From Microbacterium sp. (GTDB taxonomy: Bacteria; Actinomycetota; Actinomycetes; Actinomycetales; Microbacteriaceae): a stretch of 64,000 bases of DNA. The notes under the pieces were generated by a model. It searched no databases. It was not told the DNA's origin and saw only the letters and a list, made by a program, of their open reading frames with translations. Positions 34,734 through 43,283 of this stretch are shown here, one piece after another. The translations under genes and the position numbers were made by a program. The stretch is taken from positions 1 to 64,000 of the forward strand of contig JAITLK010000001.1 of assembly GCA_031277945.1 (NCBI GenBank), written 5' to 3'. Each line of letters begins with the position of its first letter. Position 1 is the stretch's first letter.

Positions 34734-34750
34734 ATACCCCTAGGGGGTAC
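34734..34750. promoter_or_regulatory. CsoR-like copper operator
   Basis: ATACCCCTAGGGGGTAC is a near-perfect palindrome of the C-tract/G-tract kind bound by CsoR-family copper repressors. It lies between divergent copB and the DUF6153 gene, 61 bases from each start, so it may control both directions. No csoR gene is present in the window. Confidence 0.75.
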
Positions 34751-34811
34751 TGCTATCATCAACTATCCCCACACGAGCGATATTCCTGTCAAGGGCAGGC
34801 GCGGAGGTGAC

Positions 34812-35252
34812 ATGAGTAGGACGACCCGACGCTGGTTGCGTTCAGCGCTCCCGCTCCTCGTGCTCCTCACCGCTGTCGGGATCATCGGGATGCACGCGCT
34901 GGGAAGCGGCCACGGGTCACACGGCACCTCCCCGGTCGCCATGGTGCATGCCGCAGGTACGCAGGTCGCCGACACGGAGTCCGTCGGTTCATCCGCGCTC
35001 CACGCGGACGCTCGCTCCGCAGACGCCGATGGGCACCGCACCGTCGGCGCGGTGGACACCCCGACATCTCATCCCCGTGGCGGGACGGATTGCGTGCCGG
35101 CGCTGCTCGGCGTGAGCGCGCCCGTCAGCGCCCCCGCAACTCCCATCGCGATCGTCCCGCCGCCGACATACCGCACCGGTATCGAACTGTCAGCGCGGGC
35201 CATCGCTCCGCCGCGTCCATCCCTCATCCTCCTGTCCATCAGTCGGACGTGA
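34812..35252 (+). CDS. DUF6153-like membrane-anchored protein
   Basis: A 146-residue protein with one N-terminal membrane helix (LPLLVLLTAVGIIGMHAL) and a histidine-containing outer part (GSGHGSHGTSP). This matches the DUF6153 pattern of actinobacteria, usually seen beside DUF305 and copper genes, as here. ATG 34812 has a GGAGGTGA ribosome-binding site. A role in periplasmic copper handling is inferred from context only. Confidence 0.68.
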   Translation: MSRTTRRWLRSALPLLVLLTAVGIIGMHALGSGHGSHGTSPVAMVHAAGTQVADTESVGSSALHADARSADADGHRTVGAVDTPTSHPRGGTDCVPALLGVSAPVSAPATPIAIVPPPTYRTGIELSARAIAPPRPSLILLSISRT

Positions 35253-35310
35253 GATCCGCGGGCGTCCTACGCCCTCTTTCACTCACACCGACACAGATAG
35301 GACACCAGAC

Positions 35311-35904
35311 ATGAAGAAACTCACCATCGCGCTCGGAACCGGCGCTCTCACCCTCACTCTGGCCATCACCGGCTGCTCGGCAGAATCCCCCGGCGAAGCG
35401 TCGTCGTCCGCGAGCGCCAGCGCCTCAGCCTCAACGGCCGGCGCCGGGGACGTGATGTTCGCGACCATGATGATCCCGCATCACCAGCAGGCGGTGCAGA
35501 TGGCGGAGATCATCGCGGACAAGACTGACGTCGACGCGCGCGTGTCGGCATTGGCCGCTCGTATCGCCCAGGCGCAAGGTCCGGAGATCGAGCGGATGCA
35601 GGGTTGGCTGTCTCGCTGGGGCGTGTCCACGGAGGCGGCATCTGCGGACGCGGGCGGTATGCATCACGGCATGTCGGGGATGCTGTCCGACGATGACATC
35701 GCCCGTCTGGAAGCCGGCCCCGGCGCGGAGGCGGGGCGGTTGTTCGTGGAGCAGATGATTGCGCATCACGAGGGCGCGATCGAGATGGCGCGGACCGCAC
35801 TGACCGACGCGCGATCACCCGAGGTGCGTGAGCTCGCGCAGCAGGTGGTCGATGATCAGAGCACCGAGATCGCCGAGATGCAGGAGCTGTTGAGCTCCCT
35901 GTGA
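35311..35904 (+). CDS. DUF305 (CopM-like) lipoprotein
   Basis: A 197-residue lipoprotein: lipobox ITGC at about 22, a Ser/Ala linker, and a DUF305 four-helix domain with its two His-Met-rich halves, FATMMIPHHQQAVQMAEII and FVEQMIAHHEGAIEMAR. An extra GGMHHGMSGM segment lies between. DUF305 proteins such as CopM bind copper outside the membrane. It follows the DUF6153 gene by 58 bases and is likely under the same copper operator. Confidence 0.9.
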   Translation: MKKLTIALGTGALTLTLAITGCSAESPGEASSSASASASASTAGAGDVMFATMMIPHHQQAVQMAEIIADKTDVDARVSALAARIAQAQGPEIERMQGWLSRWGVSTEAASADAGGMHHGMSGMLSDDDIARLEAGPGAEAGRLFVEQMIAHHEGAIEMARTALTDARSPEVRELAQQVVDDQSTEIAEMQELLSSL

Positions 35905-35907
35905 TGC

Positions 35908-35941
35908 AAGGACCGGGCGGGACAGCGCCCGGTCCTTCTAG
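35908..35941 (+). terminator. Terminator after DUF305 gene
   Basis: AAGGACCGGGCG and CGCCCGGTCCTT form a 12-bp stem with a six-base loop, followed by CTAG, four bases after the stop. Confidence 0.85.
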
Positions 35942-36023
35942 CGTCATGCTCGACCGGGCGTCAACCCCCGTGCCCACGGCGCAGGGTTCTTCTAGCGTCG
36001 CAGCACAGAGGAAAGGGAGGACC

Positions 36024-36512
36024 ATGGTCCAGCAGACACTCGATACCCCCGATCAGCTCATGCACTTCCAACTGCGCACGGCACTCACCATGGAGCACGA
36101 CTCGCTCGCCGCCGTCGAGGAGCTCGCCGGAGCGGCACGCTCGAGCGACATCAAGAAGCTCTTCCGCCATCACGCCGATGAGACGCGGGAGCAGATCGAA
36201 AACCTCGGCAAGGTGTTCGAGGTGTTGGATCTCAAGCAGAGCACGTCGCCATCCCCCAGTACGAAGGGCATCTCCAAGCAGGCGGGCTCGCTGATCGAGC
36301 GCTCTGCCCCGAAGCTGCGCGATCAGGTGGCGCTGAGTGCGGCGCTCGGCAATGAGCACTATGAGATCGCCGCGTACACGTCCCTCATCGTCCCGCTCAC
36401 CGCGCTCGGTGCGACCGAGGCGGTGGCCCTCCTGCAGGAGAACCTCGATCAGGAGACGCACACCAGCGAGGAGCTCCTGGATGCTCTGCGGAAGCTGACC
36501 GGCGAAGGCTGA
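36024..36512 (+). CDS. DUF892 (YciF-like) ferritin-like protein
   Basis: A 162-residue helical protein with the DUF892 ferritin-like pattern: E34-type metal ligands in TMEHDSLAAVEEL, HHADETREQIENL, and the second half LGNEHYEIAAYTSLI and DQETHTSEELL. YciF-like proteins are stress-induced and form dimeric four-helix bundles; their reaction is unknown. ATG 36024 follows AAAGGGAGG. It is the last plus-strand gene before a bidirectional terminator. Confidence 0.85.
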   Translation: MVQQTLDTPDQLMHFQLRTALTMEHDSLAAVEELAGAARSSDIKKLFRHHADETREQIENLGKVFEVLDLKQSTSPSPSTKGISKQAGSLIERSAPKLRDQVALSAALGNEHYEIAAYTSLIVPLTALGATEAVALLQENLDQETHTSEELLDALRKLTGEG

Positions 36513-36518
36513 GCGCGC

Positions 36519-36559
36519 CGTTCACGGTGCGGGCGCCGCGGGCGTCCGCACCGTGAACG
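36519..36559. terminator. Bidirectional terminator between convergent genes
   Basis: CGTTCACGGTGCGG and CCGCACCGTGAACG pair over 14 bp around a 13-base loop, six bases after the DUF892 stop and four before the end of the convergent acyltransferase/CapA gene. Confidence 0.85.
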
Positions 36560-36563
36560 TCAG

Positions 36564-38678
36564 CTACGGCATCACGAGCCTTCCCTCTCCGTCCACGTGG
36601 ACAGCACGGTCGCCGAAGTCGCGGAGTCCGCGCTCGTCCATCGCCCTGGCGGCTGCGTGTGACGGATCCGGTACGGGCACTCCGCCCTCCTGGTCGAATC
36701 GCACCGAATGGACGGTCCCTTCGATGAGTGCCCCGTCACCTCTGAGGCGCAGGCTGAGGTAGGCCCCGCGACGGGTCTCCTCTTCAGCGCCGAACACGCC
36801 CCCGCCCCCGAAGTTGCCCAGGCTGTAGGCGATGAGCCTGCCACGGTATTGCTCCATGCCGCGCAGCACGTGCGGGCCGTGCCCGATCACGACATCGGCG
36901 CCGGCGTCGATCGCCGTGTGGGCGAAGGCCACGGGATCTCCCCTGTTCTCGCCGTACATCGTCTCCGTACCCGCTCGCACGATGTCAGCGCCGGGGCCCT
37001 CCGCCCCCATGTGACCGTGCACCACGACGATGTCGGCCTGCGCTGCTGCGGAGCGCACGACGGCACGCACATGACGGAGGTCTGTCACGCGATTGAACCC
37101 GTCATACGGTGCGAATCCGACAACGGCGACAACGCTGTCCCCCACGGTCGTCCAGGCGATCTCGTCGCGCTCGCCGACCGTCCGGATCCCCGCGTCGGCG
37201 AGAAGATCCCGGGTGTTCGCGAAACCGGTGTCGCCGTAATCGCGGGAGTGGTTGTTCGCGAGGTTGAGCAGATCGAACCCAGCCAGGAACGGGGCGACGT
37301 CCGGATCGCTGCGAAACGACAGGCACTCGGCCTGGCCGCCGCACTTGTCATATCCGGTGTCCGCCGTGATGGCCTGCTCCAGGTTGCCCGTCACCAGATC
37401 GTCGGTGAACCAGGAACGCACCGCGTCGAAGTACCCCCGGCCCCGGTCGTCCGGCGTGTGATGGCCGGTGTCGTAGACGAGGACGTCTCCCACCGCTCCG
37501 ATGCTGACCTCAGCTGTCCGCTGAGGCACGATCTGGGGCATCGCGGCGGGAGCGGCAGGCAGGGCCGAGGTGCGCGCGGCCACGAGACCGATGACGATCA
37601 GCAGCGTCGTTGCCCCGATCACGCGCCAGGGCACGCGCTGTGGGAGCGTCTTTCGTGCTGGCAGATCGAACAGCCAGCGAGGCCCCTCCTTCTCGATCCA
37701 GCTGCCGAGCAGCGCGCTTCCTGCCGTGATCCCGACGGTGAGCACCACAGGGAGCAGCACAGCGGCCACCACTTGCACCGCACCGCGCGCATCCGACACC
37801 CACCCCACGACGAGGGCGTCCACGATCACCAGAATCGGCATGTGCAGCAGGTAAACGGGGAGCGTGTGTCTGCCGAGGCGCGACAGCCAGCGACCGAGTA
37901 CCGGAACTGCCGGGAGCAGCGGAGCGATCGACAACCCCATGGCCACTCCCGCCAGGCTGACCAGTGGCCATACACCGAGCACCGTGGCCACGTCCAGGAA
38001 CCGCATGCCGCCGTACAGGCCGGCATACCCCACCGTCAGCAGGAGCGCGAGCACCGGTCGCGGCCGTGCGGTGAAGCGTCGGATCGCCGGAGCGAATCGC
38101 GCACCGATGAAGAAGAACAAGATGTTGGAAAGCATCGAGCCGCGGTTGCTCACGATGTCGATGCCTCCGGAAGCCACGAGCACCGTGAGGGCCGCCGCAG
38201 GAACGAGTACCGCCCAGGACGGCACGCGGCGCAGCGCACGAGCCAGCAGGAAGAAGAGGGCGAGCGCATAGAGGTACCACGTGTTCGGCGGGCTGATAGT
38301 GATCGCCTCGACGAACGCGGCCACGCTGCGCGGAACCGCCGTGGGGAAGTCGGGGAAGGCCCACATCGCCGCCATGTGGATCAGCGTCCACAGCAGGTAC
38401 AGGTACAGGAAGCGCCACACCCGAGATCGCAGGACGCTGGCCCAGGGACGCGACAACGCGTCAGCCGCGAACACCCCGGAAACCAGCAGGAACAGGGGCA
38501 TCAGGAAGGGCCAGATGATGTCGCTGAGCAGACCCCATACCCCCGGGATCGGGAGGCCGATCCGCCAGTCCACCTGCAGGTAGGTCTTCAGCACCACATG
38601 CCAGAAGACGACGAGCAGAATGAGCGTGCCCTTCAGCGCATCCGCCCACGCCAATCGCCCGTGACCGGTCGATGTCAT
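36564..38678 (-). CDS. Acyltransferase-3 / CapA-domain fusion protein
   Basis: A 704-residue two-domain protein. Residues ~8-350 are an acyltransferase-3-type membrane domain with about ten helices (WADALKGTLILLVVFWHVVL at the start, the expected catalytic-type His after the first helix). Residues ~385-704 are an extracytoplasmic CapA/PgsA-like metallophosphatase domain: GAVGDVLVYD, NLEQAI, NLANNHSRDYG, HGHMGAEG, GHGPHVL and SLGNF. ATG 38678 overlaps the ligase stop (ATGA); earlier in-frame codons are shadow. I infer an envelope-modifying protein working with the racemase and ligase made just upstream. Confidence 0.88.
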   Translation of the reverse strand: MTSTGHGRLAWADALKGTLILLVVFWHVVLKTYLQVDWRIGLPIPGVWGLLSDIIWPFLMPLFLLVSGVFAADALSRPWASVLRSRVWRFLYLYLLWTLIHMAAMWAFPDFPTAVPRSVAAFVEAITISPPNTWYLYALALFFLLARALRRVPSWAVLVPAAALTVLVASGGIDIVSNRGSMLSNILFFFIGARFAPAIRRFTARPRPVLALLLTVGYAGLYGGMRFLDVATVLGVWPLVSLAGVAMGLSIAPLLPAVPVLGRWLSRLGRHTLPVYLLHMPILVIVDALVVGWVSDARGAVQVVAAVLLPVVLTVGITAGSALLGSWIEKEGPRWLFDLPARKTLPQRVPWRVIGATTLLIVIGLVAARTSALPAAPAAMPQIVPQRTAEVSIGAVGDVLVYDTGHHTPDDRGRGYFDAVRSWFTDDLVTGNLEQAITADTGYDKCGGQAECLSFRSDPDVAPFLAGFDLLNLANNHSRDYGDTGFANTRDLLADAGIRTVGERDEIAWTTVGDSVVAVVGFAPYDGFNRVTDLRHVRAVVRSAAAQADIVVVHGHMGAEGPGADIVRAGTETMYGENRGDPVAFAHTAIDAGADVVIGHGPHVLRGMEQYRGRLIAYSLGNFGGGGVFGAEEETRRGAYLSLRLRGDGALIEGTVHSVRFDQEGGVPVPDPSHAAARAMDERGLRDFGDRAVHVDGEGRLVMP

Positions 38679-39640
38679 GCGGTGGCGCCCAGCGGCTCGG
38701 TGACGCGCGCCGCCTCGACCAGCTCGGCGATGAGCTGCGGGTACCCCACCCCGACGGCGGCGAACATCCGGGGAACCTGCGACTGCTCGGTCATCCCGGG
38801 CGACGTGTTGACCTCGTTGAGCACCGGACCTGCGTCGGTGACGAAGAAGTCGAATCGGGCCACGCCGCTGCATTCCATGGCGTTGTACAGAGCCGACGCG
38901 GCCGCACGAATCGCCTCGTCATCGGAGGGAGAGATCTCCGCCGGCAGGGTGAACCGCGCCGTCCCGTCGTACTTGGCCTCGCGCCCGAACACACCTCCCG
39001 CCCTCACGCCGATCTCCAAGGTGGAGCCGAGACGCAGCTGTCCCGTCGCATCGCGGAAGACGGCGATGTCCACCTCCCGACCGCGCACGTACTCCTCCAC
39101 GAGGACGGTCGCCCCTGACCGGCGAGCATCCGCGATCGATCCGTGCAGCTCGGAAGGGTCCATCACCACCGACACCCCGTTGCTGGACCCGCCGGTAGCG
39201 GGCTTGACGACGACCGGCAGGGGTATCCGCAACGTGGGCGTCGTCGCTCCCGGGGGAACGAGGATGCCATCGGCGGTGCGGATACCGATCGCGGTGGCGA
39301 CGAGCTTCGTGAGCCACTTGTCCATGCCGATGGCGCCTGCGCGGACCGGCGAGCCCACGTAGGTGATGCCGCACAGCTCGAGCAGCCCGGCGACGGCGCC
39401 GTCTTCCCCGTGCACTCCGTGAAGTGCGGGGAAGGCGACATCGCATCGCATGAGCTGTTCGACGGCTCTCGATGAGGACAGCACCGCCCCGCTGCGGTCG
39501 CGCCACACACCGTCCTCATCGATGGTGAGCGCCACGGTCTCCCAGCCCAGCTGCCGCACGGTGTGCGCGATACCCGCAGCGGATGCCAGCGAGACGGGGT
39601 GCTCGTCGTTGCGGCCTCCGCCGATCACAGCGATCTTCAT
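38675..39640 (-). CDS. ddl: D-alanine--D-alanine-type ligase
   Basis: A 321-residue ATP-grasp ligase that joins two D-amino acids. It has GGGRNDEHPVSLASA (7-21), the nucleotide loop KPATGGSSNGVSVV near 155, and the Mg site NEVNTSPGMTEQS near 280. The EAKY segment near 230 is of the Ddl/D-Ser type, not the VanA/VanB D-lactate type. It starts at ATG 39640, overlapping the racemase stop (ATGA). Being beside a racemase and a membrane acyltransferase, it is probably a second, accessory ligase; D-Ala-D-Ser activity is possible. Confidence 0.9.
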   Translation of the reverse strand: MKIAVIGGGRNDEHPVSLASAAGIAHTVRQLGWETVALTIDEDGVWRDRSGAVLSSSRAVEQLMRCDVAFPALHGVHGEDGAVAGLLELCGITYVGSPVRAGAIGMDKWLTKLVATAIGIRTADGILVPPGATTPTLRIPLPVVVKPATGGSSNGVSVVMDPSELHGSIADARRSGATVLVEEYVRGREVDIAVFRDATGQLRLGSTLEIGVRAGGVFGREAKYDGTARFTLPAEISPSDDEAIRAAASALYNAMECSGVARFDFFVTDAGPVLNEVNTSPGMTEQSQVPRMFAAVGVGYPQLIAELVEAARVTEPLGATA

Positions 39641-40776
39641 GAGTGAACTCCCTCCGCGCGGTGCGCGCGTTCGATGGTGCGGTGCACGCGTGCCACTCGG
39701 CTGCCCACGTGCGTGACGATTTCGTGCTCGATGGTGTTCGACCAGGCGGCCCACTCCGCGACCGTCGGCTCACCGTGATCTCCCGGGCCGAAGAGGGTGA
39801 CGCTCTCCCCCGGCTCCAGGAGGTCCTCACCCGTGTCGATGACGAGCATGTCCATGGAGAACCGGCCGGCGATGGGCCGGCGCCGACCGCGCACGAACAC
39901 CTCGGCCGCCCCCGACGCCTCCCGCGGCAGGCCGTCGCCGTAGCCGATCGGCAGGAGTGCGAGATGCGTCGATCGATCGGCGACGAAGTCGTGGCCGTAG
40001 CCGACTCCGGTCCCCGCCGTCGCGGCGCGGGCAGAGACCACCGGCGCGGTCAGGGTGAGGGCTGGACGGAGGAAGTGCGTGGAGTGGGAGGGGTCGATGC
40101 CGAACAGACCCGCCCCGATCCGATGGATGTCGAACCCGGCGCCCACACCGGTGAGAGTGGCCGCGGTGCCCGCCAGATGCAGCTGGCGCGGAGCCAGGGC
40201 GCGGCGACGGGCCGTTCGCACAGCGTTCTGGAAGAGGAGGCGCTCCCGCGCGTTCTGCGGATGATCGGGAACATCAGCGCACGACATGTGCCCCATGACG
40301 CCGACGACACGGAGCGAGCCGGAGGATTCGTACTCCCGCGCCAGGGCGCACAGCGCGGCCCACTCGGGCATCGGGCAGCCGTCGCGCGAGATGCCGAGGT
40401 CGACGTGCAGATGCACGCGCGCCACCCGGCCGACGGCGCGGGCTGCCCTCGCGATCGCGTGCAGCAGGTGCGCGCCGGAGACCGCCAGGTCGACCTCGGC
40501 TGCGATCGCCGACGCGAAGTCCGCGTCCGGTGCGTTCAGCCAGCTGAGGATCGGGGCACGGACACCGGACGTGCGCAGGGCGAGGGCCTCGGAGATGGAG
40601 GTCACCCCGATCGCACCGGCACCGGCAGCGAGCACGGAGGCCGCGATGGAACCGTGACCGAACGCATCCGCCTTCAGCACCGCCATGACGCGGCCACCGG
40701 TCAGCGCGGCGAACCGGGCGGTGTTCGCTCGAATCGCCTCATCGTGCACGACGAGTTCAGGAACGCATGAGGACAT
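39637..40776 (-). CDS. alr: Alanine racemase-family PLP enzyme
   Basis: A 379-residue fold-type III PLP racemase. The PLP lysine is Lys35 (AVLKADAFGHG) and the second catalytic base is the Tyr in GTGVGYGHDF; IPIGYGDGLPR-like and GRFSMDMLVIDTG motifs complete the C-terminal domain. It produces a D-amino acid (alanine, or serine as in VanT) for the ligase encoded next. It starts the three-gene unit, 69 bases after the TetR gene. Confidence 0.9.
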   Translation of the reverse strand: MSSCVPELVVHDEAIRANTARFAALTGGRVMAVLKADAFGHGSIAASVLAAGAGAIGVTSISEALALRTSGVRAPILSWLNAPDADFASAIAAEVDLAVSGAHLLHAIARAARAVGRVARVHLHVDLGISRDGCPMPEWAALCALAREYESSGSLRVVGVMGHMSCADVPDHPQNARERLLFQNAVRTARRRALAPRQLHLAGTAATLTGVGAGFDIHRIGAGLFGIDPSHSTHFLRPALTLTAPVVSARAATAGTGVGYGHDFVADRSTHLALLPIGYGDGLPREASGAAEVFVRGRRRPIAGRFSMDMLVIDTGEDLLEPGESVTLFGPGDHGEPTVAEWAAWSNTIEHEIVTHVGSRVARVHRTIERAHRAEGVHS

Positions 40777-40809
40777 ACCCCCAGCGAAGCCCGACAGGTG
40801 TTGTCACGT

Positions 40810-40829
40810 CGTATGAGGATTTCAATACG
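40810..40829. promoter_or_regulatory. Imperfect inverted repeat upstream of alr
   Basis: CGTAT and ATACG flank ten bases, 34 bases upstream of the alr start, in the only gap that can hold its promoter. Arms are short, so this may be chance. Confidence 0.25.
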
Positions 40830-40845
40830 CGGACGATATGTGCGG

Positions 40846-41460
40846 TCAGACCCGATACGCCGCGAGGAAGACCTCGACGGCCGATGCGACGTGCGCCCTG
40901 CGCTCGGCGGGTGTCGGAACGCGGCCGTCGCCGAGCATCATGGCGTCGTTCACCGGCTGTCCCATCACCAGCCAGTTGAGCTGGCCGGCCGCACGGGCGG
41001 CATCCGGGATGCGCAGCAGATGACGCGCATCGAGATCGGCGAGCACACCGGCGAGCACAGCGATCGCCCGGTGCGGCCCGTTCTCAGCGAGCGCACGACC
41101 GAGTTCGGGGTACCTGCGGACTTCTCCGATCACCAGACGGCGCAGGCGCAGCAGCCGGGGCGTGAGCACGACGGACAGCTGCTCATCGAGCAGACCGGTC
41201 AGTGCCGGTGCGAGGTCGGCGGCCGTGGCGATCACGAGCGGCTCGTCCAGAACCGCATCGCCGGCGGCGCCGGTCATGCTCCTCACCAGCTGGAGGAACA
41301 GTCCCTCCTTGCTGGAGAAGTGCGCGTAGAGCGTCTGTTTCGCGACACCGGACGTGCGGGCGATGTCATCCATCGTCACCGCGTCAAAGCCCTGCGCGAG
41401 GAAGGCGTCCTCCGCGGCTGCGAGCGCCAGCTGGATCTTGGCCGTTGAACTCGGTCGCAC
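40846..41460 (-). CDS. TetR/AcrR family transcriptional regulator
   Basis: A 204-residue regulator: N-terminal TetR helix-turn-helix (AFLAQGFDAVTMDDIARTSG then VAKQTLYAHFSSKEGLFLQL, about 18-58) and a C-terminal helical ligand domain of the AefR-like kind. It starts with GTG at 41460. It is divergent from an alpha/beta hydrolase, with a palindromic operator between them, so it most likely represses that gene and itself. Confidence 0.92.
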   Translation of the reverse strand: MRPSSTAKIQLALAAAEDAFLAQGFDAVTMDDIARTSGVAKQTLYAHFSSKEGLFLQLVRSMTGAAGDAVLDEPLVIATAADLAPALTGLLDEQLSVVLTPRLLRLRRLVIGEVRRYPELGRALAENGPHRAIAVLAGVLADLDARHLLRIPDAARAAGQLNWLVMGQPVNDAMMLGDGRVPTPAERRAHVASAVEVFLAAYRV

Positions 41461-41506
41461 GTTTCTCCTCCTCAGCCCTGGACGAATCCGCCCTCACGCA
41501 GGATAC

Positions 41507-41522
41507 TAGACCCGCCAGTCTA
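41507..41522. promoter_or_regulatory. TetR-type palindromic operator
   Basis: TAGACCCGCCAGTCTA has perfect five-base arms TAGAC/GTCTA with a six-base spacer, a common TetR/AcrR operator form. It lies midway between the divergent regulator and hydrolase genes. Confidence 0.75.
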
Positions 41523-41549
41523 AAAACTATCGCGAACGGGGACAGAGAC

Positions 41550-42338
41550 ATGCAGACGACGACATCGCGAGACGGGACGGTTCTCGCCTACGACATCGAG
41601 GGGTCAGGGCCGCCGCTCGTCTACATCACGGGAGCGTGCTGTCACCGCACGTTCTCCCCGGTACGTCAGGACGCGAAGGTGTTCGCAACCCGGTTCCGTC
41701 TCCTCACCTACGACCGACGCGGACGCGGCGACTCCGGGGACCGCCAGCCGTGGTCTCTCGACCGCGAGGTCGAGGACGTCGCCGCGATGATCGACGCCCT
41801 CGGCGGGTCGGCGTTTCTCTATGGCCACTCGTCCGGGGCGATCATCGCGCTGCAGGCTGCGCGGGAGCTGGGATCGCGCGTCAGCGGAACTGCTGTGTAC
41901 GACGCCGCCTGGGTCCCGGATTCGGCCGAGGCCGAGACGTACGCCGTGCTGCGCGCGCAGATCGAGGACCTCATCCAGCGAGGAAAATCCGGCACGGCGA
42001 TCCGGCGCTTCCTCGTGGGCATCGGGATGCCCCGGGCCTTCGCGATGATGCTGCCGCTGCTGCCGGGATGGGGCCGGATGCGAGCCCTGGCTCCCACTCT
42101 GCGATACGACATGGCGCTGACGGCGGACCCGCCCTCGCAAGACGTCGCCGCCGGGATCGCCCCGCCGCTGCGGATCCTCGTCGGCGAGCGAAGTCCGGCA
42201 AGCCTGCACGTCGTCGCGGCCACCGTGTCTCGGGGTGCCGGTCTCACACCCATCACGGTGCCGGGGCAGGACCACATGGTGGCTGCGCGCGTTCTGCTGC
42301 CCGAGCTGGAAGCTCTCCTGCCGACCGATGCGTTCTGA
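41550..42338 (+). CDS. Alpha/beta hydrolase
   Basis: A 262-residue alpha/beta-hydrolase-fold protein starting RDGTVLAYDIEGSGPPLVYI. The nucleophile elbow is GHSSGA near residue 93 and the catalytic His is in PGQDHMVA near 248; the acid is probably the Asp/Glu in LVGERSP. Substrate is unknown. ATG 41550 lies 28 bases from the TetR operator, implying control by that regulator. Confidence 0.88.
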   Translation: MQTTTSRDGTVLAYDIEGSGPPLVYITGACCHRTFSPVRQDAKVFATRFRLLTYDRRGRGDSGDRQPWSLDREVEDVAAMIDALGGSAFLYGHSSGAIIALQAARELGSRVSGTAVYDAAWVPDSAEAETYAVLRAQIEDLIQRGKSGTAIRRFLVGIGMPRAFAMMLPLLPGWGRMRALAPTLRYDMALTADPPSQDVAAGIAPPLRILVGERSPASLHVVAATVSRGAGLTPITVPGQDHMVAARVLLPELEALLPTDAF

Positions 42339-42387
42339 TCCCGACGCGCCGAGCACCCCGCACGCAGGGTTACACTCGATGCGACAC

Positions 42388-42540
42388 ACGTGCTCCGGGG
42401 TCGGTGAGAATCCGAACCGGCGGTGACAGTCCGCGACCCGCAGAGGCTTGCCCCTGCGGTTGACCCGGTGAAACTCCGGGACCGACGGTGATGGGTCTTC
42501 GCTTGCGAATGGCCCGAGTCCGGATGGGAGGCAGCACGGG
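42388..42540 (+). promoter_or_regulatory. FMN riboswitch (RFN element)
   Basis: The region has the RFN layout: TCGGTGAGAATCCGAACCGG at the 5' side, GACAGTCCGCGACCCGCAG, GACCCGGTGAAACTCCGGGA, GACGGTGA and a closing GGATGGGAGGCAGCACG that pairs with the 5' end. It precedes ribE by about 115 bases. In high-GC actinobacteria it may act by terminating transcription or by masking the ribosome-binding site; I see no clear T-run terminator. Confidence 0.95.
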
Positions 42541-42653
42541 TCGCAGATGGCTGCGCCGAAAGCGTACCCATCGGCGATCGTGCGTTCCCTCTTTGCGCAC
42601 CCCGGACACGGCTGACAGCAGCCGGAGCCAGAGGCGTCCGGGAGAGGAGAACC

Positions 42654-43283
42654 ATGTTCACCGGACTGATCGAAGAGATCGGCCAGATCGTGAGCGTCAC
42701 CGGGGGCCCCGAGGTGGTCCGCTTCACCGTGCGCGCACCGAAAGTCGCGGCAACCGCGGCGCTGGGCGATTCCATCGCGACCGACGGCGTGTGCCTGACC
42801 GTCGTCAGTGTCGCGCCCGCGGGCGCTGCCGGCGACTACGAGGTCGAGGCCATGCCCCAGACGCTGCGGGTGACCACCGCCGGTGACTGGGTCCCCGGCT
42901 CATCGGTGAACCTCGAACGGGCACTTCGGGCGGATGCCCGCCTGGGCGGGCATATCGTGCAGGGCCACGTCGAGCAGACCGCAGAGGTCCTGTCCGTCAC
43001 CGAGCACCCCGACTGGCGTGTCGTCCGCATCGCTCTGCCGCCGCAGGCCGCCCCCCTCGTTGTCGACAAGGGGTCCATCTGCGTCAACGGCGTCTCGCTC
43101 ACGGTGTCCGCCGTGTCCGCGGCGGACGACGAGGCACCCTGGTTCGAGGTGTCGCTGATCCCGGCGACCATCGCGGCCACCACTCTTGGCGAGGCGCGCG
43201 CCGGCACCCGGGTGAACCTGGAGACCGACATCCTGGCGCGCCACGTCGCCCGCCTCGCCGCGTTCGCGGAGGTGTCTCGATGA
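42654..43283 (+). CDS. ribE: Riboflavin synthase
   Basis: A 209-residue enzyme made of two similar beta-barrel halves ([12 protein letters not shown]... and [15 protein letters not shown]...). It converts two 6,7-dimethyl-8-ribityllumazine molecules to riboflavin. ATG 42654 follows GGAGAGGAGAACC. It is the first gene after the riboswitch, whereas ribD commonly occupies this position in bacteria. Confidence 0.95.
   Translation: MFTGLIEEIGQIVSVTGGPEVVRFTVRAPKVAATAALGDSIATDGVCLTVVSVAPAGAAGDYEVEAMPQTLRVTTAGDWVPGSSVNLERALRADARLGGHIVQGHVEQTAEVLSVTEHPDWRVVRIALPPQAAPLVVDKGSICVNGVSLTVSAVSAADDEAPWFEVSLIPATIAATTLGEARAGTRVNLETDILARHVARLAAFAEVSR

Noticed and set aside
36708..39362. 884-codon plus-strand frame opposite the acyltransferase-CapA and ddl genes
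   Set aside because: Antisense of two well-recognised genes with overlapping starts; sequence is H/R/E-rich shadow.
38675..40776. Complete vancomycin-resistance (van) operon
   Set aside because: Racemase and ligase resemble vanT/vanC-type parts, but vanXY, vanH, vanR and vanS are absent and the ligase lacks D-lactate features.
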